Assembly: GCF_009925085.1 (NCBI RefSeq)
Contig: NZ_JAABNR010000015.1
Span: 16,250-80,249, forward strand
DNA length: 64,000 bases
Direction of reading: 5' to 3'
Origin: Stagnihabitans tardus
GTDB lineage: Bacteria; Pseudomonadota; Alphaproteobacteria; Rhodobacterales; Rhodobacteraceae
This document shows positions 16,528 through 24,579 of this stretch, one piece after another. The position numbers and the translations under genes are program-made. The notes beneath the pieces are model-generated. The model was not told where the DNA came from. It saw only the letters and a program-made list of their open reading frames with translations, and did no database searches. Within the stretch, counting starts at the first letter, position 1. Each line of letters opens with the position of its first letter.

Positions 16528-17867
16528 CGAGGAAGCTGTTCGGCACCGATGGGGTGCGGGGGCGGGCCAATTCCCATCCGATGACGGCAGAGATGGCGCT
16601 GAAGCTCGGCGCCGCTGCCGGGCGCTATTTCCGGCGCGGGCATGGCGCGCATCGAGTGGTGATCGGCAAGGACACCAGGCTCTCGGGCTATATGCTGGAG
16701 AATGCGATGACGGCGGGGCTCACCTCGACCGGCATGAATGTGCTGCTTCTGGGGCCCGTGCCGACGCCCGCCGTGGGATACCTCACGCGGTCGATGCGGG
16801 CGGACCTTGGGGTGATGATCTCGGCCTCCCACAATCCCCACCAGGACAATGGCATCAAGTTCTTTGGCCCCGACGGGTTCAAGCTCTCGGACGAGGCGGA
16901 GGCGGAGATCGAGGCCATCGTGGCGGGCGAGATCGGCCTTGCCCTGCCCGAAGAGATCGGTCGGGCGCGGCGGATCGAGGATGGCCGGGGCCGCTATCAG
17001 GAGTTCGTCAAGACGACTTTCCCGCCCGGCCTGACGCTGGAGGGTCTGAAGGTCGTGATCGACTGCGCCAATGGGGCGGCCTACAAGGCGGCGCCGGAAG
17101 TGCTGTGGGAGCTGGGGGCGACGCTGATCCCGGTGGGGGTCTCGCCCAACGGGACCAATATCAACGACCGCGTGGGCTCGACCCATCCGCAGACGGCGGC
17201 CGAGGCGGTGGTGGCGCATGGGGCGCATGTGGGGATCAGCCTGGATGGCGATGCCGATCGGGTGATGATCCTGGACGAGACCGGGGCGGTGGCCGATGGC
17301 GATCAGATCATGGCGCTTCTGGCCGCGCGGTGGGCCGATGAGGGCAAGCTGAAGGGCGGGACCCTGGTGGCGACGGTCATGTCGAACCTGGGGCTGGAGC
17401 GGTTCCTGGGGGCCAAGGGGCTCCACCTGGAACGCACGGCGGTGGGCGACCGCTATGTCGTGGAGGCGATGCGCAGGGGCGGCTGGAACCTGGGCGGGGA
17501 ACAGTCGGGCCATATCGTGATGACCGATTATGCCACGACCGGGGATGGGCTCCTCGCAGGGCTGCATTTCCTGGCCGAAATGGTGCGGACCGGGAAGAAG
17601 GCCTCGGTCCTGGTGCGGCAGTTCGAAACCGTGCCGCAGCTGTTGAAGAACGTCCGGTATGGCGAGGGCCAGCGCCCCTTGGATCATGACACGGTCAAGG
17701 CCACGATTGCGGCCTCCGAGGCCAGGCTGACCGGCAAGGGGCGGCTTCTGATCCGCAAGAGCGGCACCGAACCGCTGATCCGCGTCATGGCCGAATGCGA
17801 GGACCGGGGGCTTCTGGCGGAAGTGGTCGACGAAATCGTCTTTGCCGTGCAGAAGGCTGCCGGTTAA
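16524..17867 (+). CDS. glmM: Phosphoglucosamine mutase
   Basis: Converts glucosamine-6-phosphate to glucosamine-1-phosphate on the route to UDP-GlcNAc for peptidoglycan and LPS. The protein is 447 residues, standard length. The phosphoserine motif [17 protein letters not shown] has Ser102 as the phosphorylated residue. The Mg-binding loop is [10 protein letters not shown], the sugar-binding loop [10 protein letters not shown], and the phosphate-binding C-terminus [14 protein letters not shown]. The ATG overlaps the folP stop by 4 bp. The folB-folP-glmM order is common in Alphaproteobacteria. Confidence 0.98.
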   Translation: MTRKLFGTDGVRGRANSHPMTAEMALKLGAAAGRYFRRGHGAHRVVIGKDTRLSGYMLENAMTAGLTSTGMNVLLLGPVPTPAVGYLTRSMRADLGVMISASHNPHQDNGIKFFGPDGFKLSDEAEAEIEAIVAGEIGLALPEEIGRARRIEDGRGRYQEFVKTTFPPGLTLEGLKVVIDCANGAAYKAAPEVLWELGATLIPVGVSPNGTNINDRVGSTHPQTAAEAVVAHGAHVGISLDGDADRVMILDETGAVADGDQIMALLAARWADEGKLKGGTLVATVMSNLGLERFLGAKGLHLERTAVGDRYVVEAMRRGGWNLGGEQSGHIVMTDYATTGDGLLAGLHFLAEMVRTGKKASVLVRQFETVPQLLKNVRYGEGQRPLDHDTVKATIAASEARLTGKGRLLIRKSGTEPLIRVMAECEDRGLLAEVVDEIVFAVQKAAG

Positions 17868-17874
17868 AGGGCCG

Positions 17875-17899
17875 AACCCGGGGTATCCCCCGGGCTACG
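17875..17899. repeat. Palindromic CCCGGGGTATCCCCCGGG element
   Basis: Near-palindrome AACCCGGGG-TAT-CCCCCGGG then CTACG, 8 bp after the glmM stop. Close relatives lie at 33626, 33733 and 33840 (in the tandem array) and, inverted, at 44352-44379. It probably helps end glmM transcription. Confidence 0.7.
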
Positions 17900-17963
17900 G
17901 GGGGGGCGAAAGCCCCTGATGCCTTCGCCGCAAAGTTGAGGCGCCCCGGTCCCCCCGGAGCGC

Positions 17964-18027
17964 CCCTTTCACTTTCATACTTGCACAAATACTCCACCGG
18001 GGGTCCGGGGGGGCGAGCCCCCCCGGC
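17964..18027 (-). repeat. Hairpin + ATATTTG-type intergenic element (reverse, diverged)
   Basis: Reverse copy with a diverged tail: CTTTCATACTTGCACAAATACTCCACCGG, here split as CTTTCATACTTG and CACAAATACTCCACC, followed by the hairpin CCGGGGGGGC-GA-GCCCCCCCGG. It lies in the 208-bp gap between convergent glmM and folE2. Confidence 0.75.
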
Positions 18028-18075
18028 GCGGGGGGATCGGGGGGCGGCGCAGCCCCCCGAATATGGCCCCCGAAT

Positions 18076-19158
<1,083 letters not shown>

Positions 19159-19286
19159 GGCGGCTTCCCCTGGGTCAGGTCGCAAGGTTCGGTATATAGG
19201 GCATTGGGCGTCGTTGCCCAAGACTTACCGAAGTGTTACGGCGGAAAGGCGACATCGGATCACTGGCCTTTGGGCGAAAGTCGGGG

Positions 19287-19330
19287 TCCGGTAGAAAAAG
19301 CAGGGCCAGGGCCCTGCTTTTTCTACCGGA
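19287..19330 (-). terminator. 21-bp perfect hairpin terminator downstream of metZ
   Basis: Arms 19287-19307 and 19310-19330 are exact complements (core GCAGGGCC/GGCCCTGC, then TTTTTCTACCGGA). In the metZ direction the GC stem is followed by TTTTTCT, a textbook intrinsic terminator; the symmetry lets it work both ways. It sits between metZ and the folE2 start. Confidence 0.85.
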
Positions 19331-19332
19331 GG

Positions 19333-19424
19333 AGGCGGGGGGCTGCCGCCCCCCGAGCCCCCTGCCCAAAGGGGAGCACGCTCCCCTTTGGAAACCCCGT
19401 GGATATTTGCGGACCAATGAAATC
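19333..19424 (+). repeat. Hairpin + GATATTTG intergenic element (forward, diverged tail)
   Basis: Two GC hairpins (GGGGGGC-TGCC-GCCCCCC and AAAGGGGAGC-AC-GCTCCCCTTT) followed by CCCCGTGGATATTTGCGG and ACCAATGAAA. The tail ends against the TGA stop of metZ (19423-19425). Confidence 0.8.
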
Positions 19425-20601
19425 AGGCCTTTGCGAGGCCCTGTTTCAGATCGGCGATCAGGTCGCCCGCATCCTCCAGCCCGACCGAGAAGCGGATCAG
19501 GCCGGGGGTGATGCCCAGCTTGTCCTTTTGCTCCTGGGGCAGGCGTTGGTGGGTCGTGGTGGCGGGATGGGTCGCGATCGACTTGGCATCGCCGAGGTTG
19601 TTGGAAATCTTGGCGATCTCCAGCGCGTTCATGAAGCGGAAGGCCGCCTCCTTGCCGCCTGCGACCTCGAAGGTCACCAAGGTGCCGCCCGTGCCCATCT
19701 GCGCCATGGCGAGCTGATGCTGGGGATGGGAGGCGAGGCCCGGGTAGATGACCTTGGTCACTTTCGGCTCGGCCTCGAGCGCGGTGGCCACCTTTAGCGC
19801 GGCATCGGCCATGGCCCGACAGCGCAGGTCGAGCGTCACCATGCCCTGCAGATGCAGCCAGGCGTTGAAGGGCGAAATCGCGGCGCCGGTGTGCTTGAGA
19901 TAGGGCTCGGCCACCTTGCGCACGAACTCCTTCGTGCCGCAGATGACCCCGCCCAAGGCCTTGCCCTGGCCGTCGATATGCTTGGTCGAGGAATAGATCA
20001 CCACATCGGCGCCCTGCGACACTGCCTTGGAGAAGATCGGCGTGGCAAAGACATTGTCGACGATGACCAGCGCGCCCCGGGCATGGGCAATCGCGGAGAC
20101 CGACTTGATATCGACCAGCTCCAGCGTCGGGTTGGACATCGATTCGAAGAAGACCGCCTTGGTCCCGGGCGTCACCGCCGCGCGCCATTGGTCGAGGTCG
20201 GCGCCATCGACAAAGGTCACCTTGACGCCATAACGGGTCAGGACCTCTTCCAGGATGTAAAGGCAGGAGCCGAAGAGCGCCCGGGCCGAGACCACGTGAT
20301 CCCCCGCCCGCAGCATGCTCACCAGGGCGCCATTCACCGCTGCCATGCCGGAGGCCGTGGCGAAGGCATCCTCGGTGCCCTCCAGCGCCGCGATGCGCTC
20401 TTCGAACATGCGGGTCGTGGGATTGCCGTAACGGGCATAGATGAACTCGTCATCGCCTGCCTTGATGAAGCGTTGTTCGGCCGCCTCGGCGTCCGGGTAG
20501 GCAAAGCCTTGGGTCAGATACAGGGCCTCGGCCATCTCGCCATATTGGCTGCGCCGCGTGCCTTCATGCACCAGTTTCGTGCGGATGTTCCAGTCGCTCA
20601 T
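19423..20601 (-). CDS. metZ: O-succinylhomoserine sulfhydrylase
   Basis: PLP enzyme that makes homocysteine directly from an O-acylhomoserine and sulfide. The 392 residues start at the ATG at 20601 (MSDWNIRTKLVHEG), after a TGGAGG ribosome-binding site. The PLP lysine is K207 in IYSSTKHIDGQGKALGG; FIYARYGNPTTRMFEERIA and FESMSNPTLELVDI are typical of the Cys/Met metabolism family. LTQGFAYPDAEAAEQRF supports MetZ over cystathionine synthases. A SAM-II riboswitch lies in its leader (20657-20715), so high S-adenosylmethionine should shut it down. A strong terminator follows at 19287. Confidence 0.95.
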   Translation of the reverse strand: MSDWNIRTKLVHEGTRRSQYGEMAEALYLTQGFAYPDAEAAEQRFIKAGDDEFIYARYGNPTTRMFEERIAALEGTEDAFATASGMAAVNGALVSMLRAGDHVVSARALFGSCLYILEEVLTRYGVKVTFVDGADLDQWRAAVTPGTKAVFFESMSNPTLELVDIKSVSAIAHARGALVIVDNVFATPIFSKAVSQGADVVIYSSTKHIDGQGKALGGVICGTKEFVRKVAEPYLKHTGAAISPFNAWLHLQGMVTLDLRCRAMADAALKVATALEAEPKVTKVIYPGLASHPQHQLAMAQMGTGGTLVTFEVAGGKEAAFRFMNALEIAKISNNLGDAKSIATHPATTTHQRLPQEQKDKLGITPGLIRFSVGLEDAGDLIADLKQGLAKA

Positions 20602-20656
20602 CCGGTCCTCCATAGGGGCTTTGCAGCCCGGGTTGCCCGGATAGAGGGGCCATATG

Positions 20657-20715
20657 CCCCACCTTTTAGCGGTATGTTTAACGTGGCCCGCAATCCGGTT
20701 CAAAGCGCCACGGGG
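20657..20715 (-). promoter_or_regulatory. SAM-II (SAM-alpha) riboswitch upstream of metZ
   Basis: Read on the minus strand, GUGGC (P1) is followed by the loop GCUUUGAACCGGAUUGCGG, then GCCAC closes P1, then GUUAAACAUACC and GCUAAAAGG. The order P1, a CCG...UUGC loop, P1', a UAAA stretch and GCUAAA matches the SAM-II pseudoknot riboswitch as I know it from alphaproteobacterial methionine genes. It ends 55 nt before the metZ start, and SAM binding would be expected to block translation. P1 pairing is read directly; pseudoknot pairing is inferred from family resemblance. Confidence 0.9.
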
Positions 20716-20759
20716 ATTGGCCTAGCAGGCGCCCCGGGAACCGTCAAGCGCCCCCTGCC

Positions 20760-20822
20760 CCTTTCACCTTGGCCCAAATACCTCCACGGGAGGTCCGGAG
20801 GGTGTGAAACCCTCCGGGCGTT
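20760..20822 (-). repeat. Hairpin + ATATTTG-type intergenic element (reverse)
   Basis: Reverse copy: CCTTTCACCTTGGCCCAAATA then CCTCCACGGGAGG, then hairpin CCGGAGGG-TGTGAAA-CCCTCCGG and CGTTCCG. It abuts the 3' end of the membrane protein gene (stop at 20828) and separates it from the metZ leader. Stem bases differ from the 15459 copy but pairing is kept. Confidence 0.85.
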
Positions 20823-20827
20823 CCGCC

Positions 20828-21457
20828 TCAGAACCGGCCGTAACCCTTGATCCAGGCCATCTCGACCGTCCGCGACAGGGCCTGGGCCACCCGGTTCACG
20901 CCCATGGGCAGAAGCCCGAAATAGATCAGCCAGACCGCCAGGGACTGCTGGATCATCGCCTCGTTCAAGAGAACCAACCCCAGGTAGAAGACCGCCATGA
21001 CCCGCGCCATCAGCGCATCCGATTGCAGGGGCCGCGTGCCGGGCACGAAATGGCGCGTCATCGCATGGCCACCCGCGATCACGTCCAGAAGGTAAAGCCC
21101 CGCCATCATGAGGAAATAGCCCGAGAGGAAGCGCTGGCACCAGATCGGCTCGCCCTCCACCACCAGGCCCGCAAAGACCAGGGGGCCGAAGAGGAGCGCA
21201 AAGATCAGGCTCCAGCGCCCCGAGACCGAGAGGCTGAGGTTGCGCACCGTCACATCGGCCCGCATCGCCAGACGGATGGCCACGGCCAGGACGAAGGCCA
21301 CCATGAAGGCCTCTTGCTCGGAGGAAAGGAGCGAGGTCAAGACAGGCCAGGCCACCGCCATGACCAGAAGCGGCAGCATCGCGGTCCAGGGACTGCGGTC
21401 CTCCTTGCGGAACACGGCCTTGAAGCCGGCCCAGGTCTGGTTGATCTCGTCCCACAT
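20828..21457 (-). CDS. Multi-pass membrane protein of unknown function
   Basis: Protein of 209 residues from the ATG at 21457 (MWDEINQTWAGFKAVFRKED). About six hydrophobic helices are visible, for example AMLPLLVMAVAWPVLTSLL, AFMVAFVLAVAIRLAM, WSLIFALLFGPLVFAGLVV and VMAVFYLGLVLLNEAMI. No recognised domain. It is the last gene of the run trxC, ftsY, EamA, ispZ (66 bp after ispZ) and may work with ispZ or be carried by the operon. I do not recognise the family. Confidence 0.8.
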   Translation of the reverse strand: MWDEINQTWAGFKAVFRKEDRSPWTAMLPLLVMAVAWPVLTSLLSSEQEAFMVAFVLAVAIRLAMRADVTVRNLSLSVSGRWSLIFALLFGPLVFAGLVVEGEPIWCQRFLSGYFLMMAGLYLLDVIAGGHAMTRHFVPGTRPLQSDALMARVMAVFYLGLVLLNEAMIQQSLAVWLIYFGLLPMGVNRVAQALSRTVEMAWIKGYGRF

Positions 21458-21523
21458 ATCCCACGCCCCCGCGTTGTCACAGGCGCAGCTTGGCAAAGGA
21501 TTGCGGCAGGAACGCGGCGGGAT

Positions 21524-22102
21524 TCAGTCCTTGTCTTGCCCGTATTTCTGCAAGAGCTTGGCTTGGGACAAGAGGAAGCCGAACATCGCCACGGTCAGGC
21601 CCACGACCTTGAAGGTCAGCCAGGTCCCGTCCGAGAAGTTCCGCCAGACGATCTCGTTCAGCACGGCCATGGCGAGGAAGAAGACGCAGATCCGGCGGGT
21701 CAGGATCAGCCAGCCCTCCTCGGCCATGGGCAGATGCTCGCCCATCACCAGCTTCAACCAGCTTTGCCCGCGCAAGAGGCCGATGCCCAGCAGCCCTGCG
21801 AAGAAGATGTAGATGATCGTGGGCTTCATCTTGATGAAATGCCCGTCGTTGAACCAGACCGTCAGCCCGCCCATGAAGAGCACGACGGCCAGGGTCAGCA
21901 GCTGCATGGCCGAGAGCTTGCCGGTGAGCTTCCACAGGGCCAGGGTCGCCGCGGTTTGCAGGACGACGAAGATCCCCGTCGTCAGGATGAAACCCGTGTA
22001 GGTCACGCCGCCCCAGGTCATCGTCTGATCCTTCAAGAGCACATAGGCGGCCAGGAAGACCACCAGGGGCCCATATTCCAGCACGGCTTTCATCTTGGTC
22101 AT
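21524..22102 (-). CDS. ispZ: Inner membrane-spanning protein YciB / septation protein IspZ
   Basis: Integral membrane protein of the YciB/IspZ family, linked in enterobacteria and Shigella to septum formation and envelope integrity. It has 192 residues with five or so helices (YGPLVVFLAAYVLLKDQTM, FILTTGIFVVLQTAATLAL). Family-typical segments are GGLTVWFNDGHFIKMKPTIIY (split here as GGLTVWFNDG and FIKMKPTIIY) and ICVFFLAMAVLNEIVWRNFS. The ATG overlaps the stop of the upstream EamA gene (ATGA), so the genes are coupled. Confidence 0.95.
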   Translation of the reverse strand: MTKMKAVLEYGPLVVFLAAYVLLKDQTMTWGGVTYTGFILTTGIFVVLQTAATLALWKLTGKLSAMQLLTLAVVLFMGGLTVWFNDGHFIKMKPTIIYIFFAGLLGIGLLRGQSWLKLVMGEHLPMAEEGWLILTRRICVFFLAMAVLNEIVWRNFSDGTWLTFKVVGLTVAMFGFLLSQAKLLQKYGQDKD

Positions 22103-22995
22103 CTGCCCAACTCCATCACCACAGCGCCCAGCGCAATCAATCCCATGAGACCCGCACGCCCCGGCCCCACCTTCTCACCCAGAACCGCCCGGCCTATCAA
22201 GGCCGCAAACACCGTCGAGGTCTCGCGCAGCGCCGCCGCAAGGCCCACATGATCGAGCCGCGTGGCGATCATCACCGAGCCGAAGGAGGCGAAGGCCACC
22301 AGCGCGCCGAAGATGCCCCTGGCCGCAAGACCGCGCAGCCGGTCGCGCGGCACGCCCCGCCAGCGCCGCCAGGTCACGGCCGGGATGAAGACCGAATCCA
22401 CCACGAAGAACCAGGCGAGAAAGGTGAAGGGGTTCTCGACCGCCCGGATCCCCCAGGCATCATAGGTCGTATAGGCCGCGACGAAGCCCCCGGTCACCAG
22501 GGCCAGGACCAGGGCGGGGGCAAGGCTCATGGGCCGCTCCATCCGCGCCAGGGCCACGACGGCCAGGCCGAAGATCCCTGCCACCAGAAGACCAAGGCCA
22601 AGCCATTGACCCGGCGCGAAATGCTCGCCAAAGACCGCGCCCGCGAAGATCACCGTGAACACCGGCCCCGTGCCGCGCACGATGGGATAGACCACCGTAT
22701 AGGGCGCGCGGTCATAGGTCATGGCCTGGGCGATTTTATACCCCGCATGGATGGCAAAGGCGCCCAGGAAGATCGGCGCCTGCGAGAGCGTCGGCCAGGG
22801 CACCAGGAACAGGGCCACCGGCAGCGCCATCAGCCCGTAGCTCGCATCGATGGCGGCCCGCGCCAGCCAGGGGTCATCGCGGCCCTTTTGCAGCGCTCCG
22901 AACAGGGCATGCAGAAAGGCCGCCGCGATGGCCAGGCCTATGGCCAGCCTGTGCCCCTCGGGCGTGCCCGCAAGCCCCGTGATCGTGGCGCCCAC
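22099..22995 (-). CDS. EamA/DMT family transporter
   Basis: Drug/metabolite transporter-type permease of 298 residues with about ten hydrophobic helices and two EamA halves. Landmarks are YTVVYPIVRGTGPVFTVIFAG and the mirrored segment ALRETSTVFAALIGRAVLGE. The start is a GTG (22993-22995) directly adjacent to the ftsY stop, with no gap. Its stop overlaps the ispZ start. The substrate cannot be predicted; members export amino acids, nucleosides or sugars. In other Rhodobacteraceae an EamA gene beside ftsY is, as I recall, usual. Confidence 0.92.
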   Translation of the reverse strand: MGATITGLAGTPEGHRLAIGLAIAAAFLHALFGALQKGRDDPWLARAAIDASYGLMALPVALFLVPWPTLSQAPIFLGAFAIHAGYKIAQAMTYDRAPYTVVYPIVRGTGPVFTVIFAGAVFGEHFAPGQWLGLGLLVAGIFGLAVVALARMERPMSLAPALVLALVTGGFVAAYTTYDAWGIRAVENPFTFLAWFFVVDSVFIPAVTWRRWRGVPRDRLRGLAARGIFGALVAFASFGSVMIATRLDHVGLAAALRETSTVFAALIGRAVLGEKVGPGRAGLMGLIALGAVVMELGR

Positions 22996-23979
22996 TTACT
23001 CCAGGCCCACCAGGGCCTTGGCGAAGTCTTCCGGGTCAAAGGGGGCAAGGTCGTCGATCTGCTCGCCCACGCCAATCGCATGGATGGGCAGACCGAACTT
23101 GTCGGCCAGGGCCACCAGGACGCCGCCCCGCGCCGTGCCGTCGAGCTTGGTCATCACCAGCCCCGAGACATCGGCAATCTTGCGGAAGATCTCGACCTGG
23201 GTCAGGGCGTTCTGCCCCGTCGTCGCATCCAGGACCAGAAGCGTGTTATGCGGCGCCGAAGGGTCGACCTTGCGCAAGACGCGGACGATCTTTGCCAGCT
23301 CCTCCATCAGGTCGGCGCGGTTTTGCAGGCGCCCGGCCGTGTCGATCATCAGAAGGTCGGCGCCCTCGGCCTGGGCGCGGGTCAGGGCGTCGAAAGCCAG
23401 CGAGGCGGGGTCGGAGCCCTCTGCCGCCGTCAGCACCGGAACGCCCGCCCGCTTGCCCCAGACCTGCAATTGCTCGACCGCCGCCGCGCGGAACGTGTCT
23501 CCGGCGGCGATCACGACGTTCTTTCCGGCGGCCTTGAACTGCGAGGCCAGCTTGCCGATCGTCGTCGTCTTGCCCGAGCCATTGACGCCCACGACCAGAA
23601 CCACCTGCGGCTTTTGCGGGTAAAGCGGCAAGGGGCGGGCGACGGGTTCCATGATGCGGGCGACCTCGGCAGCTAGGGCGCCCTTGATCTCGGAGGTCGT
23701 CACGCGCCGCCCCATGCGACCCTCCGCGATATTGGCCGTGACCTTGAGCGAGGTCTCGACCCCCATGTCGGACTGGATCAAGAGTTCCTCCAGGCTTTCC
23801 AGCATGGCATCGTCGACGACGCGGGTGTTCTCGTCACGCCCCAGGAGGCGCCCGATCAGGCCGGGCTTCTCGGCCTGGGGTTTCTCGGGCTGCGGTTCGG
23901 CCACCAAGGCATCCAGCCCCGCCTCGAGCTTGGCCGAAGAGCGGAAGAGGCGGTCGCGCAGCTTGGAGAAAAAGGCCAT
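22996..23979 (-). CDS. ftsY: Signal recognition particle receptor FtsY
   Basis: SRP receptor GTPase that brings ribosome-nascent chain complexes to the membrane. It has 327 residues; the acidic A-domain is short (residues about 20-45), then the N domain and the G domain. G1 GVNGSGKTTT is at residues 131-140. Other landmarks are AGDTFRAAAVEQL, LLMIDTAGRLQNR and MTKLDGTARGG. The start MAFFSKLRDRLFRSS gives an amphipathic helix for membrane contact. It is followed with no gap by an EamA gene and preceded by trxC on the same strand. Confidence 0.98.
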   Translation of the reverse strand: MAFFSKLRDRLFRSSAKLEAGLDALVAEPQPEKPQAEKPGLIGRLLGRDENTRVVDDAMLESLEELLIQSDMGVETSLKVTANIAEGRMGRRVTTSEIKGALAAEVARIMEPVARPLPLYPQKPQVVLVVGVNGSGKTTTIGKLASQFKAAGKNVVIAAGDTFRAAAVEQLQVWGKRAGVPVLTAAEGSDPASLAFDALTRAQAEGADLLMIDTAGRLQNRADLMEELAKIVRVLRKVDPSAPHNTLLVLDATTGQNALTQVEIFRKIADVSGLVMTKLDGTARGGVLVALADKFGLPIHAIGVGEQIDDLAPFDPEDFAKALVGLE

Positions 23980-24031
23980 GTCACCCTCGGCGGTTTTCTC
24001 TCACCTAAGACGGGCGCGGGCGCGATGCAAG

Positions 24032-24445
24032 TCAGGCCTTGCTGGCGAAGGCCGCGATCTCGGCGGCCGGGCGGGCCCCTGCAAGCCGCGCGACCTCGCG
24101 CCCCCGGTGCCAGAGGATCAAGAGGGGGATGCCCCGGATCCCCAACCGCTGCGAGATGGCCGGATGGTCCTGCGTGTCGATCTTGGCAAAGCGCGTGGCC
24201 GGGGTGGCCTGGGCGGCCTTGGAGAACTCGGGCGCCATCATCCGGCAGGGCCCGCACCAGGGCGCCCAATAGTCGATGACCACGGGCATCTCGTCGCGGA
24301 TGAGCTTGTCATGGGTGGCAGGGTCGATCTCGGCCACCTTGCCCGTGACCAGACCCGCCCCGCAGACCCCGCATTTCGGCCCCTGGGCCAGCTTTTCCTC
24401 GGGCACCCGGTTGGCCTGCCCGCAGTCCGTGCATGTCAGTCGCAT
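24032..24445 (-). CDS. trxC: Thioredoxin TrxC (thioredoxin 2 type)
   Basis: Cytoplasmic disulfide reductase of 137 residues. An N-terminal zinc ribbon has Cys5, Cys8, Cys25 and Cys28 (CTDC ... CGVC), the mark of thioredoxin 2. The redox motif WCGPC occupies residues 63-67 in VVIDYWAPWCGPCRMM, and the cis-Pro is in GIRGIPLLILW. It lies 52 bp upstream of ftsY on the same strand and is divergent from the GH3 gene; a candidate FnrL box lies 26 bp upstream of its start. Confidence 0.95.
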   Translation of the reverse strand: MRLTCTDCGQANRVPEEKLAQGPKCGVCGAGLVTGKVAEIDPATHDKLIRDEMPVVIDYWAPWCGPCRMMAPEFSKAAQATPATRFAKIDTQDHPAISQRLGIRGIPLLILWHRGREVARLAGARPAAEIAAFASKA

Positions 24446-24470
24446 CCTGGCCTCCGCTTATATTCCGCGC

Positions 24471-24484
24471 TTGATATATATCAC
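24471..24484. promoter_or_regulatory. Candidate FNR/FnrL box
   Basis: TTGATATATATCAC matches the FNR consensus TTGAT-N4-ATCAA at nine of ten specified bases and contains the perfect palindrome TGATATATATCA. It stands between the divergent trxC and GH3 genes in a GC-rich setting. It could equally contribute to a -10 element for trxC. Confidence 0.4.
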
Positions 24485-24579
24485 GGAACCCGGCGCACAA
24501 GGGCTCCGTAATCGTTACAGGAAACCTTTTGCATCCCGCGGGGGGGCCGTTTAGGGTGCCGCCCCAGAGGAGACCCCAG

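Noticed and set aside
19159..19286. Zur box or other metal-responsive operator upstream of folE2
   Set aside because: No AT-rich palindrome of the Zur type is present in the gap.
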